Both the position numbers and the translations under genes were made by a program. Shown here in pieces: positions 1-11,498 of a stretch of DNA of 64,000 bases. Below the pieces are notes generated by a model. That model saw nothing but the letters and a program-made list of their open reading frames with translations. It searched no databases and had not been told where the DNA came from. Source of the DNA: Ligustrum vulgare (lineage: Eukaryota > Streptophyta > Magnoliopsida > Lamiales > Oleaceae); NCBI GenBank assembly GCA_963555705.1, contig OY743184.1:19643859-19707858 (forward strand). Direction: 5' to 3'. Each line of letters starts with the position of its first letter. Within the stretch, counting starts at the first letter, position 1.

Positions 1-329
1 TATTAACTATTTACGGGTGATAAATCAAAACGGAAATTGAATTCGCGTTGCTTGGAAAGTGATAACATTGTGATGAAATACAACTGAACCTGAGAGCTAG
101 GGTTTCTCAATAATTGATTTATATTCTATCTAATTTACGTTTTTATTTTATTTTCACGTTATTTACAATATTTGAACTCGAAAACCCCCCCATCTATTCT
201 AATTGACAAAGCACTACTTTTGTTCCCGTTCCTCGTGGGATCGACTCTTACTTCCGGTATTACAATCAAATCTGAAAAATTGCGAGTAAGATATTTATTT
301 ATTATTTTGGTGCATTGCGACACGCATCA
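1..329 (+). repeat. Partial 5' LTR of the degraded Athila-type element A
   Basis: The window opens inside an LTR. Its 3' end is placed at the CA at 328-329, six bases before a tRNA-Asp primer site. The block CCTCGTGGGATCGAC near 228-242 also occurs near the 3' end of the LTR of the young element at 61023-62551, which supports the assignment. The start lies outside the window, and no second copy of this LTR was found downstream, so its length and age cannot be judged. Confidence 0.7.
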
Positions 330-335
330 AATTTT

Positions 336-353
336 TAGCGCCGTTGCCGGGGA
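336..353 (+). promoter_or_regulatory. Primer binding site (tRNA-Asp type) of element A
   Basis: TAGCGCCGTTGCCGGGGA matches the complement of the 3' end of plant tRNA-Asp (TGGCGCCGTTGCCGGGGA) with one change, the second base G to A. tRNA-Asp priming is usual for the Athila lineage. It marks where minus-strand reverse transcription began in this element and fixes the LTR boundary just upstream. Confidence 0.8.
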
Positions 354-489
354 ACGGTTAACCAATTTAGTGTTTAATCAATTAGAATTTTATTTTTCTG
401 CATTTATTTTTTTTTATTTTATTTTCGCTTTATTTATATAATTTTTCAAAAAAAAAAAATAATAATTTTATTTATGCTTCTTTGCTTAT

Positions 490-3400
490 ATGCTTAAAAC
501 TCGGTCAACTAATTGTGAGATTTCTGATCTTGACCCAGAAATTGAGAGGACTTTTCGACAGCAAAGAAGAGCAGCGCGACAAATGGCAGCTAACAACAGG
601 ACTCTTAAACAACTAGCTACCCCCAATGTGGCTCAACAGCCCTTATGTATCACTTTTCCAACTGTGGAAGAAGGAAAAACCTTCGAGCTTAAATCTAGGC
701 TCATCCACTTTTTACCAACTTTTCGAGGGAACCCCGGCGAAGACCCATATAGGCACCTAAAAGAGTACCATGTGGTTTGCGATAGTATGAGGCCCACGAC
801 CATTACCGAGGAACAAATAAAAATGTGAGTCTTCCCATTCTCATTGAAGGATGCCACCACCGACTGGCTCTATTGTCTACCATCGGGAACAGTTACTACT
901 TGGAGCGACATGAAAAGGCTCTTCTTGGAAAAATACTTCCCTGCATCGAGGGCTGGTACCATCCGAAAAGAAATATGTGGGGTGCGCTAGAACAACAATG
1001 AAACGTTATATGAGTATTGGGAGTGTTTCAAAAAGCTCATCTCCAGCTGCCCCCATCATCAGATTAGCGAGCAACTTTTGGTGCAATACTTCTACGAAGG
1101 TCTAGCACCAATGGACAGAAGTATGATAGACGCCGCAAGCGGAGGTGCGCTAATGGACAAGACACCAGAGCAAGCACGGGCTTTAATATCTAACATGGTG
1201 GAAAATACTCAGCAATTCAACTCGAGTAGGGATTCCTATGTCCGCCGAGTAAACGAGGTAAGTAGTTCTAATATTGAAGGTCAATTATATGAACTAAAAA
1301 ATCTTGTTAAGCAACTTGCTGTAGGGAATTCGAAACAAGCTAAGTCTTGTGGAATTTGTTCGAACTTTGGACATCCAACGGATACCTGTCCGGTATTGCA
1401 AGAAGAAAACAATGAACAGGTAAATGCTGCTGGAGGTTTTCCTTTCCAAAGGTAGCAATACAACCCATACTCGAACACGTACAACCCCGGGTGGAGGGAT
1501 CACCCCAACCTGAGCTACGGAAATAACAAACCCCCGGGTTTTACTTCAAACAAGCCACAAGGACAATTCCAGCAGCAAGGGACTTTCCAACCACAAGGAC
1601 AATATCAACAAAAACCTCAAAATTCAGGTATGTCTCTTGAAGATATGGTTAAGACGTTGGCAACTAACACGATGCAATTCCAACAGGATACCAAGTCAAG
1701 CATTCAAAACCTGGAAAATCAAATGAGCCAAATGGCCACTGCCATAAATAGGTTGGAATCACAATCCGGAGGTAAATTGTCATCTCAACCCGAGATAAAT
1801 CCTAAAAACGTGAGTGCCATAACTCTCCGAAGTGGAAAAGAAATTGAGGGTCCACAATTGGAACCGGCTTCACCTGAAATGGAAGGAGATGGAAAGGAAG
1901 GAGTCGGGAAAAGAATCGACGCTTCGCAAAACCCTCAGGTAAAAAATGATTCACATTTAAATGTTAAACTAACACCTCCACCTTTTCCTAGCAGGTTAGC
2001 AAGGACGAACAAGGAGAGCAAGGAAAAGGAGATGCTGGAAATATTTAGAAAGGTTGAAATCAATATCCCGCTATTGGAGGCCATCAAGCAAGTCCCCCGG
2101 TATGCAAAATTTTTAAAGGATTTATGCACTAGCAAACGGAAACTGGTGGGAAACGAGAAGGTAAGAATGGGGGAAAGCGTTTCAGCCTTATTCCAAAGGA
2201 AATTGCCTCCGAAGAGTAAGGATCCTGGTATGTTCACTGTGCCATGTCAAATAGGTAACACCAAGGTAAATCATGCACTAATAGATTTAGGAGCATCCAT
2301 TAACGTAATGCCTAGATCCACCTACATTGCATTAAATCTTACCAAAATGACTAAAACAGATGTTATCATCCAACTAGCCGACCGTTCCAATGCATATCCA
2401 GACGGGGTAGTTGAGGACGTTTTAGTGCAAGTAGGGGGGTTGGTGTTTCCGGAAGACTTTTACATACTTGATATGAATGATGATCGCTCCCCTAATTCTA
2501 CCCCTATATTGTTAGGATGACCATTCTTGTGGACCTCCCAAACTATAATTGATGTAAGAAAAGGGGTGTTAACCATGGAATTCAATGGGGAGGTAGTGCA
2601 ATTTAATATCTACGATGCAATGAAACACCCAAATGATGTATGTGCTGCTTACTCTATTAATGTCATTACTCCTGCTATGCATAAAATATTCAAGTTAAAT
2701 TGCAGGGACGAGCTAGAAACAACTATCGTGGAGTCGCTAAGGCAAGATGATGACAGCGACGTGGGTATAAGCAGGGATTTACAGGATGGGATTACTGCAC
2801 TTAATTCACTGGGACCCGCACCACGCAGGTACACCGTAAAAACAATTCAACTGACAGATTATCCTAACAAATTGCTACCTTCTATCTTGCAGGCCCCAGT
2901 GGTGGAAATGAAGTCTCTACCCGCCCATCTGAAATATGTGTTTCTGGGTGATGAAGAATCGCTTCTCGTAATTGTTTCATCCAACCTCACCAAATTAGAA
3001 GACAAGCTGGTTCGGGTCCTTCGGGAGCACAAGGAAGCGATTGGTTGGACCATCGCGGATATCAAGGGAATTAGCCCGTCAATTTGCATGCATCGAATAT
3101 TGCTTGAGGAAGGAGCTCAACCATCGATACAAGCCCAGCGAAGGTTAAACCCGGCAATGATGGACGTGGTAAAGAAAGAAATTTTGAAACTACTAGGAGC
3201 GGGGATGATTTACCCAATCTCAGACAGCAAGTGGATCAGTTTAGTCCAAGTGGTGCCAAAGAAATCCGGAGTAACGGTGGTGGAAAACAAAGATGGAGAA
3301 CTTGTACCAACTAGGGTCCAAACTGGTTATCGGGTATGCATCGACTACAGGAAGGTAAACGCTGACACTCGAAAAGATCGTTTTCCCCTTCCCTTCATGG

Positions 3401-5783
3401 ATCAAATGTTAGAGAAATTAGCTGGTCATTCCCATTATTGTTTTTTAGATGGTTTCTCAGGATATTTTCAAATTGCCATAACTCCAGAAGATCAGGAGAA
3501 AACCACTTTTACTTGTCCATTTGGCACGTTTGCATATAGACGCATGTCCTTCGGTTTGTGTAATGCTCCTGCAACATTCCAACGTTGTATGATGAGCATT
3601 TTTTCTGAATACATAGGACATATTATAGAGGTGTTTATGGACGATTTTAGTGTGTGGGGTGATTCATTTGATGCATGCTTGGATAATCTATCATTAATTT
3701 TGAAACGTTGCATTGACACTAACTTAGTCTTAAATTGGGAAAAATGCCATTTTATGGTGGATAAGGGAATTGTGTTAGGTCATGTAGTGTCGGAAAAGGG
3801 AATAGAAGTTGATAAGGCTAAGGTAGACATCATATCTGCATTACCTTACCCCGCCAATGTGCGGGATATACGATCTTTTCTTGGGCATGCAGGTTTCTAT
3901 CGCAGGTTCATCAAGGACTTTTCCAAAATTGCATCACCATTGTGCAATTTGTTGCAATTTCACCGAGCTATGCAAAAAGGCCTTTAACCAACTAAAGGAG
4001 CGGCTAACTACGCCCCCGATCATTCAACAGCCGAACTGGGATCTTCCATTCGAAATAATGTGTGATGCCAGTGACTATGCAGTGGGGGGCAGTCCTAGGA
4101 CAACGGGTTTGGAGAGCGGCCCATGTGATTCACTATGCCTCCCGAACCCTGAATCAGGCCCAAGCCAACTATACCACCACTGAAAAAGGAACTTCTATCT
4201 GTGGTATTTGCTTTAGAAAAATTTCGTCCTTATTTATTGGGTTCTAAAGTGATTGTTTTTACAGATCATGCAGCTTTACGGCACTTGTTTGTAAAAAAAG
4301 ATGCTAAGCCTAGAATCATCCGCTGGATACTTTTATTACAAGAATTTGACTTGGAAATCAAAGATAAGGCGGGGTCTGAAAATGTTGTTTCCGACCATCT
4401 TAGCCGGGTAGTGAAACCCGAGGACGACCTACCTCTGCGTGAAACCTTCACAGATGAGGGTTTATTTGCCATCGAAGCAAATCCCCCATGGTATGCTGAT
4501 TTGGTAAATTACATGACTGCTAAACTAATTCCTACTGGTTTTTCGCAGGCATAAAAGCATAAGATGAGAAGCGATGCTAAGTATTACATTTGGGATGACC
4601 CGTACCTATGGAAGAGATGCCTCGACCAAATCATTAGAAGGTGCGTGCCGGAATCAGAACACAATCAATCCTCACCTTTTGCCATTCATACGCATGTGGT
4701 GGCCATTTCGGACCTAGAAGGACGGCACAAAAGGTATTGGAGAGTGGGTTCTTTTGGCCGACCCTTTTTAAGGATGCGTACATTTTTTGTAAGTCTTGTG
4801 ATAATTTCCAAAGAACAGGTAACTTATCCCAACGAGATCAAATGCCTCAAAACCTCATTATTGTATGTGAGATTTTTGACATTTGGGGAATTGATTTCAT
4901 GGGGCCCTTTCCCCCGTCATTTGGTTGTGTTTACATTCTTTTAGCTGTCGATTATGTTTCAAAATGGGTGGAAGCAAAGGCCACCCGTACTAATGACGCT
5001 AAAGTGGTTGCAGATTTCGTAAAAGCTGTCATTTTTAGCAGGTTTGGAATACCCCGAGCTATGATCAGTGACAGAGGGACGCACTTTTGCAACCGAACCA
5101 TTGAAGCCTTGTTACGGAAATATGGAGTGATGCACCAGGTGTCAACCGCGTATCACCCCCAAACTAGCGGACATGCAGAAATCTCCAATAGGGAAGTGAA
5201 GTCCATTCTAGAGAAAACAATTCGACCGGACAGGAAGGATTGGAGCATTCGCCTTGATGATGCTTTATGGGCCTACAGAACCGCTTACAAAACACCAATT
5301 GGTATGTCTCCATACCGATTGGTATTTGGGAAACCATGCCACCTACCGGTGGAACTCGAGCATAAAGCTTATTGGGCTATCAAGCAATGTAATATGGATT
5401 GGGGTGCTGTAGGGGATCATAGGAAGCTCCAATTGCAGGAATTGGATGAAATACGGAATGAGGTTTATGAGAATGCAATGATCTATAAAGATCGAACTAA
5501 AGCATTCCACGATCAACGCATTTCTCGAAAGAGCTTTTGTGAGGGCCAGAAAGTGCTACTGTTTCAATCCCGGCTCAAATTACACCCAGGTAAGCGTCGT
5601 TCTCGTTGGGTAGGTCCATTTGTTGTTACTAATGTATCCCCCCATGGTGCAGTCGATATTAGGAGCTTGCGTACGGATAAACAGTTCAAGGTCAATGGGC
5701 ACCGTCTCAAGCCGTATTATGAGGGATTCCAAACTGAGAACTTGGAGGTGATTGCGCTGGAAAACGCCAACAAAGGGCACTAG
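490..5783 (+). pseudogene. Broken gag-pol of Athila-type Ty3/gypsy element A
   Basis: A former single Gag-Pol reading frame. In order: Gag (from 490) with a CCHC zinc knuckle of CX2CX4HX4C spacing near 1350-1395, aspartic protease (DLGASINVMP, about 2287-2316), reverse transcriptase with FMDD (about 3637-3648), RNase H (CDASDYAVG, about 4063), and integrase with the HHCC region (about 4680-4830) and catalytic core, ending at 5783. It is broken by in-frame stops at 826, 988, 1453, 2518 and 4552, and by frameshifts near 3950-3985, 4085-4095, 4175-4200 and 4655-4680. The last Cys of the integrase zinc site is Phe (CDNF). The domain order and motifs match the intact minus-strand copy at 55454-60826. 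Four of the five stops align with Arg or Gln in that copy. It cannot make a full protein. Confidence 0.93.
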
Positions 5784-5820
5784 TCTCGCGCGGACTCAGT
5801 CGAGCCAACGACTGTAAACA

Positions 5821-5850
5821 GAGGCGCTGCTCGGGAGGCAACCCGAGAGG
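5821..5850 (+). other. Conserved GGGAGGCAACCC motif after pol
   Basis: Just downstream of the pol stop is GCTCGGGAGGCAACCCGAG, a small perfect-stem palindrome. The equivalent place in the second Athila element (minus strand, about 55393-55418) has ATTGGGAGGCAACCCAAT. The stem flanks differ but stay complementary in both copies, so it may be an RNA hairpin near the end of gag-pol. Its function is unknown to me. Confidence 0.6.
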
Positions 5851-6485
5851 TAGTGTTGGCAACGGGGCGGATCGGACCCCGATCCGCCCCGCCCCGAATT
5901 TTTTTGATCCGATCCGAATCCGCCCCGCGATCCGTCAAATTTCGGGTTCGGGTCGGGGCGAATCGGTCCACCGATCCGTGGACCGATCCGCCAAATTATT
6001 TTTTTATTTTTTTTTAATTTTTTAAATTTTTTTTAAATATATTTTAAATTAAATCCTTTAAAAAAAATTAGAAAAATTATTTTTTTTTATTAAATTATAT
6101 TTATTTTATTGAAACGAGACGTATAAAGGCCGATTCGCCGATTCAACGGATCGAGTTTTTTTGCCATCACTTATTGGAATTATTTCTTCAAATGAAGAAC
6201 AAGAAAATGTGTGTTTTTTTTTTAAATACAAAGATTGCAGGTTATTCCCAAAAATTAAAGTTTGCTACAAAATTTACATATTAGATTTTTATACATGATA
6301 AAAAAATTATATTAAAAAAAATGTCGGATCGCGGATCAGGGCGGATCGGATCAGCCCCGATCCAAATCCGCTCCGTGAATTTTTGGATCGGGGCGGATCA
6401 CATAAATTTCGATCCGTCGATCCACGGATCGGGATTTTTTCGGATCGGATCGGATCGGATCGACGAGGCGGATCGGATTTTTTTA
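5851..6485. mobile_element. hAT-like non-autonomous insertion with GGATCGG repeats
   Basis: This 635-bp segment interrupts the 3' region of element A. It is flanked by CGAGAGG at 5844-5850 and again at 6486-6492, which reads as a 7-bp exact (or 8-bp with one mismatch) target duplication. The left end TAGTGTTGGCAACGGGGCGG resembles hAT ends. Both terminal 150-bp parts are packed with GGATCGG/GATCCG words, while the middle is AT-rich. The right end does not match the left as a clean terminal inverted repeat, so the superfamily is inferred. No coding capacity was seen. Confidence 0.5.
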
Positions 6486-6616
6486 CGAGAGGGGAGTTTT
6501 GTTTTTTCTCCTCGACTCTTTATTTTCGTATTCTCATTTTTGGTTAGTTTTAGTTTATTTAGTTATTTCATTCAAAAAAAATAATATATATATATATAAA
6601 ATTTTAAGAGGCAATC

Positions 6617-6762
6617 TTACGGCCGTAAGACACTTTTTCATTAATTGATCAGAAGCCACCTTCCGGCCGTCATACGCTTCTTTACGGTCGTAAGTATTTT
6701 TCTTCATATTTTTTCAGATTGCTGGTTACGGCCGTAAGACATTTCTTCACGGCCGTAAATCC
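6617..6762. repeat. Array of the palindrome TTACGGCCGTAA (5 copies)
   Basis: Two perfect copies (near 6617 and 6728) and three near copies of the 12-bp palindrome TTACGGCCGTAA occur at irregular spacing in the non-coding part of element A after pol. The same palindrome is repeated ten times at 12053-12317. It contains the EagI-type core CGGCCG, rare in this AT-rich DNA. Confidence 0.8.
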
Positions 6763-6942
6763 GGTTTTTCATATTTTTATAATACGCAACCCTCACGCAT
6801 AACTCTCACTATTCCCTCCTCCTCCGCCGTTCACCCGCAACGCTCTCACGCTAATTCTTCCATTCCACACCCACATTTTCGTTTATAAGGGTTTCTTAGT
6901 GAAATTACCATCCACTTCCATCGCACCCTTCGGGTTTTGAAG

Positions 6943-7636
6943 GTATGACCTTTCTTTTCCTTCTTCTTTGTCATGGATAGCGTATCTACGATCATGGCTC
7001 TCTCGATTTTTTTTTTCCTCATCTTAAGGATTGAGTGTTGCTTTGTGAAATGTGTTTGTGATTTGGGAACTTAGCTTATATGTACTTTTACACCAAAGGC
7101 ATTTCCACTAAGTTTGCACTCCATGTGTTCGATAGTATGTCTGGGAGAGTTTGAAGTGTTTGTTTGCTTATAATTTCGACTCCAATCTCCCTATTGTGTT
7201 TGTTTAAGCGTATTGATGTAATGGTAGGAGTTCAATTGAGGGAATGATTGATGTGAGACCTTGTTGCATGCATAGTGTCAATGGCTAATACCTCATTGCT
7301 CTATATATATCTTAAGGGATAGTCATGTTTTGGACTCCAACTTGTGGCTCCACATTAGCCTAGGGTGTGACTCTGAGTCTTTGTTTTGGGTTGTCATAAT
7401 GGAAATTGTCGCTTGGCTTTGACGAACATCGCTTCACCCTTGCTTTTGCCGTGTGTCATCTAGGAGTATTTCGTTAGGATTTGGCCTTGTGCCCGTTTTT
7501 ATTCGTTTCCCTGCAGCATAATCGGTTAATCGCACATCATATTTCTTGTTTTACTTTTCCCATGGCATATGTATATGTTCATTATGATTCTTCATGCTGC
7601 TTTGTTTCTCGACTAATCCCCTCGCTTCTTTCACAG
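6943..7636 (+). other. Possible intron before the env-like fragment of element A
   Basis: A good donor (AAG|GTATGA at 6943) and a pyrimidine-rich acceptor (TTCTTTCACAG ending at 7636) bracket 694 bases of T-rich, non-coding sequence. The ATG at 7645 lies eight bases after the acceptor. Splicing here would give a subgenomic message for the third open frame, as proposed for env-like genes of plant retroelements. This is inferred from splice-site appearance only. Confidence 0.35.
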
Positions 7637-7644
7637 GATTTTCT

Positions 7645-7869
7645 ATGGCTCCACTGACAAAGAAAGGAAAGCAAGTGGCAGGGGAACCCTCGGCTGAGCC
7701 CCGCAAGGAGAAGAGCCAGTCTACGCTGTGTATTAAGGAACGCCTCTTCCTCCCAGAAGACTTTCAAGAATGGCGGAGCTCGGATACTGTCATTGCCCCG
7801 CGACAGTTTTGGGCCCGCACTTGTATCAAATATCACATGGACCAAATAAGTCAAGAACTCTCCCCCTAA
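7645..7869 (+). pseudogene. Truncated env-like/third-ORF fragment of element A
   Basis: A 74-codon open frame starting MAPLTKKGKQVAGEP and ending in a stop at 7867-7869. It is basic at the N-terminus, has no obvious signal peptide or membrane segment, and holds a block around FLPEDFQEWRSSD. Its position, after pol and a long non-coding spacer with a possible intron, is that of the extra ORF of Athila-type elements. The reading frame stops soon after the point where the sequence turns into an unrelated copia remnant, so it is probably truncated. I do not recognise the protein with confidence. Confidence 0.4.
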
Positions 7870-8175
7870 TTTCACTACTATTTCATGTCAAGATTAACCC
7901 TATTTTGGACACCCAAACCTAGAGAGAGACACTTATTTCATGTTGTGTAGAGTGATTAAGTCTTAGATCCATCTTGTGGCTAAGTGACCTATTTAAATGG
8001 AAACTTGTATCTAATCTAGTTATTAACTACCATTGATCCAATCAATAGAAATAACATACCAATTAGAAACACTAACCTCGTCATTCCATCCAATCTAATC
8101 AAACAATACCATCATATTAAAATGACAATTATGCCATCAGCCAAAAACAATGTTGGTGAGACATAATTGCCATCA

Positions 8176-8187
8176 ATTCTCCACCTT
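8176..8187 (-). promoter_or_regulatory. Possible polypurine tract of the minus-strand copia remnant
   Basis: On the minus strand the sequence reads AAGGTGGAGAAT followed by TGATGG, the usual look of a copia polypurine tract followed by the TG of a 3' LTR. The supposed LTR would run left towards 7880. No second LTR copy confirms this. Confidence 0.35.
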
Positions 8188-10904
8188 GGGTCACCAACAT
8201 TACTAAATTATCTTTGGTCGCATATGCATCACTATTTTGATGTCTTACTTTTCACATCATTGCCCTCCGGAGGTAGTTAGGAACAAGACCCGACAAACCT
8301 CCACCTTAATATTAAGAAACTTTGTACAAGAGACCAAATCTCCTTGTACCCCTTCTATAACATCAAGTATGTACCTACAAATGAAAGTAAATAAAATTAG
8401 TCACAACTCAACATAGAATCCAATAAAACTGAATTTCACTACCTTTGGAAAGACCAGTGTTCAAGAGATACAAACAACTATTGAATTTTACCCTGTTATG
8501 CATATCCGAGGAAATGCGATAAAAGCATTTATTCAGGCTTTACTCAACCATGTGACATATCTCAAATAAATTGCGTATTTATTTTAAAATTTTCTTCACC
8601 TTGTGAAACCTCAAATAAAATGTATCAAATTATCTCTATGTATATTACAACTATGAATAACTGGACTGTTCCATAAAATAAATAACATGCTAATAATCAA
8701 AGTATATAATCATATCACCGAACCACAAAGTTTATTTAGAAGACCATTAAATATCAAAGATCCTTTAATATCTTCTATGGTGTCAAAATACTCAGATTTA
8801 ATAATGGATAGTAGAATTATGTGCAAAAAAAACTGTGATTTGCAACTCACATAACCATCACACGAGATATAACACATAAGAGGAAATCAACATCCAATTA
8901 CTAATATCCAGCATAATATAGATCTATAAATTCTCACAATATTACATTATGTATAGCACATCTTAAGACTCATATCACAAGATCCTCTCAGATTCAATGT
9001 ACATATTTTAATACTTCTCATTTATAAGTATCATCAATGAACAAATCAAGAGCAATATCATCAATGTACAATAACAAGAACATCAAGTCACTTTTATTTC
9101 ATCAAGATAATATGCAAGCAATGATCAAATTTATTACTTCAAAAGCCAATACTAAGATCAAATGAACCAAATCATTAATACCACAACTAAGGAAGCTTTT
9201 AAGCCATTCCAGAACATTTTAATACTAGAACACTCATGCACAGGTTTTTATTTATCACTAAAAAACCTAGAGGTTGAAACATAAATTTTTTTATAAAAAA
9301 ACGTAATTTCACATCAAGTTGTTCAAGTTGCCAGTCAAAAAAATGCAACAAATGCAAGCATGAATAACTTAACAACCGACAAAAGTTTTTATATATAACC
9401 AACACCTCCATCTATGTATGTACCCCTGTATCTAGTAATCTAAAAAGTTCTTTTCTAGTGGTACCAACTTTTGATTCGTAACAAGAGAACTCATGTCTCA
9501 ACTCATTGCTTCATCAACTCTATCAATTGTTCATTCTCACACAGTCTCATCACTCTACCAAAGTGTCAACTACGGGAATATCATATAGTGGGTGTATTCA
9601 TACCTCTCTCACCACTATCTTTTAACTCCAAGAGGCTGATATTGGAGTCTCCACCTCACTCGAGGTACCCCAAGGTCGAGAATAGTACTCTCACTACATC
9701 TAACTCCACCTACAACTGATAACTAGAACTCCATTTCTATTTTCTCTCAATTGCACCAAAGAATCATGTTCTAAACATGACACATCAACATCATTAACCG
9801 TGATCACACTACTCCATGATCTAACAACCCTTTTAGCTTCTACACGATAACCTATAATCATCTATCCTCCAAAGATATCCCAGACCCACATTTCTAGCAA
9901 TGGGTTCAGCATTTCCCCCCATTCTCAAATGGTGAAAATATAAGCACAACCAAAATTCTATATCATAAGATGATTAACACATTTATCATGCAATCTATCA
10001 TGAGTAATATCACAAATATCTGAAGTAAAAGAAATACGAAGTTGCTTGCTAACAACACGACGATCACATAAAAGCACATTAGACATATAATCTTTTCCAA
10101 AAATGCCTTTATGAAAATTACCAAACACACAATTACCACATAAATGCATATAAGACATACGGTCTACATACATCTGCATTTATTACAAAAATGTACATAA
10201 GACACGTGGTCTCCAACAACAGCACCTAAATAACCAAGAAGCTCAAGTTTCTTATCCTTTATCAGTGCACCTGTAATGTGCAACTCATACTTATCATTTG
10301 TGTTGGTAAACGAAACAGAGGAATCAGCACCTCCAATCACATAAGTAGTGGTAACAAATACATCATTTCTTATAACCCCCTTACAAGTTACAAGAACGCC
10401 CTTAATTATTTTATGATCTATGCTCAATTCTACAAGTCAGCCCTATTTTTTCTAGACCCACAGATATCAAATTCTTAGTTATCTCAGGGATTTATCTAAC
10501 TCCTCTTAAAGTAAGCACATAGCCCGTATCAAATTTAACAGAAATATAATCTATCCCAGCAACTTTGCATGCAATATCATTACACAAAACAACGTGATCC
10601 AAATTATATTCATGCAAGTTGTTGAACAAATCACTATGGGATTTAACATGAAAAATGCACCAAATCAAGTAACCATTCATGCATGTGAAATTTCACAATT
10701 AAATTTAAACCAATAGAGTCAACAAGATTTAATTACACAAAATTCAGTAAAAGTGCAACATACAAATGAAAAAATTATCAATAGCACATTGGTCCAATTA
10801 CTTCATACATTAGAATAATATATGAAAATATTTTTATTCATTTGTATGTGAACTTTCAAACACCATTTTCCTTGTCAGAAATATGCAACCTAGGAAACAC
10901 GGGT

Positions 10905-11221
10905 CTTTCTCAACTGGGTGATGAGATTCGAAGCGCGGAAGAAACGCCGGAAAGTTCCGAACCCAGGTTGTGGATGGACGGTGGAATCTTGACCCGATAT
11001 TCACGACGCGGTGGCTCGAAGATGCGGAATAAAGAACCAAGACTTTCGAAACGCCACAAGGAATTGCCCAATCTCCTTAATAAGTCTCTGATTTTGAACG
11101 CCACAAATATTCTCAAGAAATATTTGATAAGTTCCGTATTTGAACGCCACAAGAAATATTCTTGATAAGTTCCGGTTTGTAATGTGAATCCACACATTAA
11201 ACAATTGAAAAAAACATTCAA
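10905..11221 (-). repeat. LTR-like fragment related to the block at 11620-11815
   Basis: The words CTTGACCCGA..TCACGACGC, AACGCCACAAGGA and AACGCCACAAATATTCT occur here and again, in the same order but diverged, at about 11630-11815. The two blocks are therefore diverged copies of one repeat, probably LTR pieces of related elements. Neither can be paired with a clean boundary. Confidence 0.5.
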
Positions 11222-11484
11222 TCTTTTTTTTTTTTATAATCTGCCAAAGAATTGGACTACGAGTATGGCAGAAAAAACGGAACTGAATTTGGACGAAAAA
11301 CGAAGAAGAAAAACACTTTTGAATTTTTGGGACTGACTCTTATGGATCAAACTGGAAAAAATTTACTGATACGAAGAACACTCAGGAAAAGAAAGACTCA
11401 ATAACAAGATATGGATGATTTTTATGGGACTCGATGATAAACATAAAAATCAAACTGGATAGAAAAACCTGAATTCAGAGTCCA

Positions 11485-11496
11485 GCTCTGATACCA
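11485..11496 (-). promoter_or_regulatory. Primer binding site (tRNA-iMet type), minus strand
   Basis: The minus strand reads TGGTATCAGAGC, the standard complement of the 3' end of initiator tRNA-Met used by most plant copia elements. It sits two bases from a CA (minus strand GTCATCA) that would end a 5' LTR. This places the 5' end of a minus-strand element here. Confidence 0.7.
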
Positions 11497-11498
11497 GA

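Larger units (their letters stand above)
7880..11496 (-). mobile_element. Degraded Ty1/copia remnant, minus strand
   Basis: Read on the minus strand, the pieces come in copia order. A zinc-site/GAG-pre-integrase-like region covers 10680-9950 (fragments such as LFNNLHEYNLDHVVLCND and CKVAGI). Then comes an integrase-like stretch (about 9950-9600), and a reverse-transcriptase fragment at 9411-9199 with DWQLEQLDVK and FQPLGF. A purine-rich tract with a possible LTR start lies near 8175-8187, and a primer site at 11485-11496. Every part is full of stops and frameshifts. The segment before about 8175 could be its 3' LTR, but I could not match it to a second copy. The left boundary is uncertain. 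Confidence 0.6.

Noticed and set aside
5780..6584. Arg/Gly/Asp-rich frames on both strands
   Set aside because: They are translations of GGATCGG repeats in the hAT-like insertion and have no independent support.
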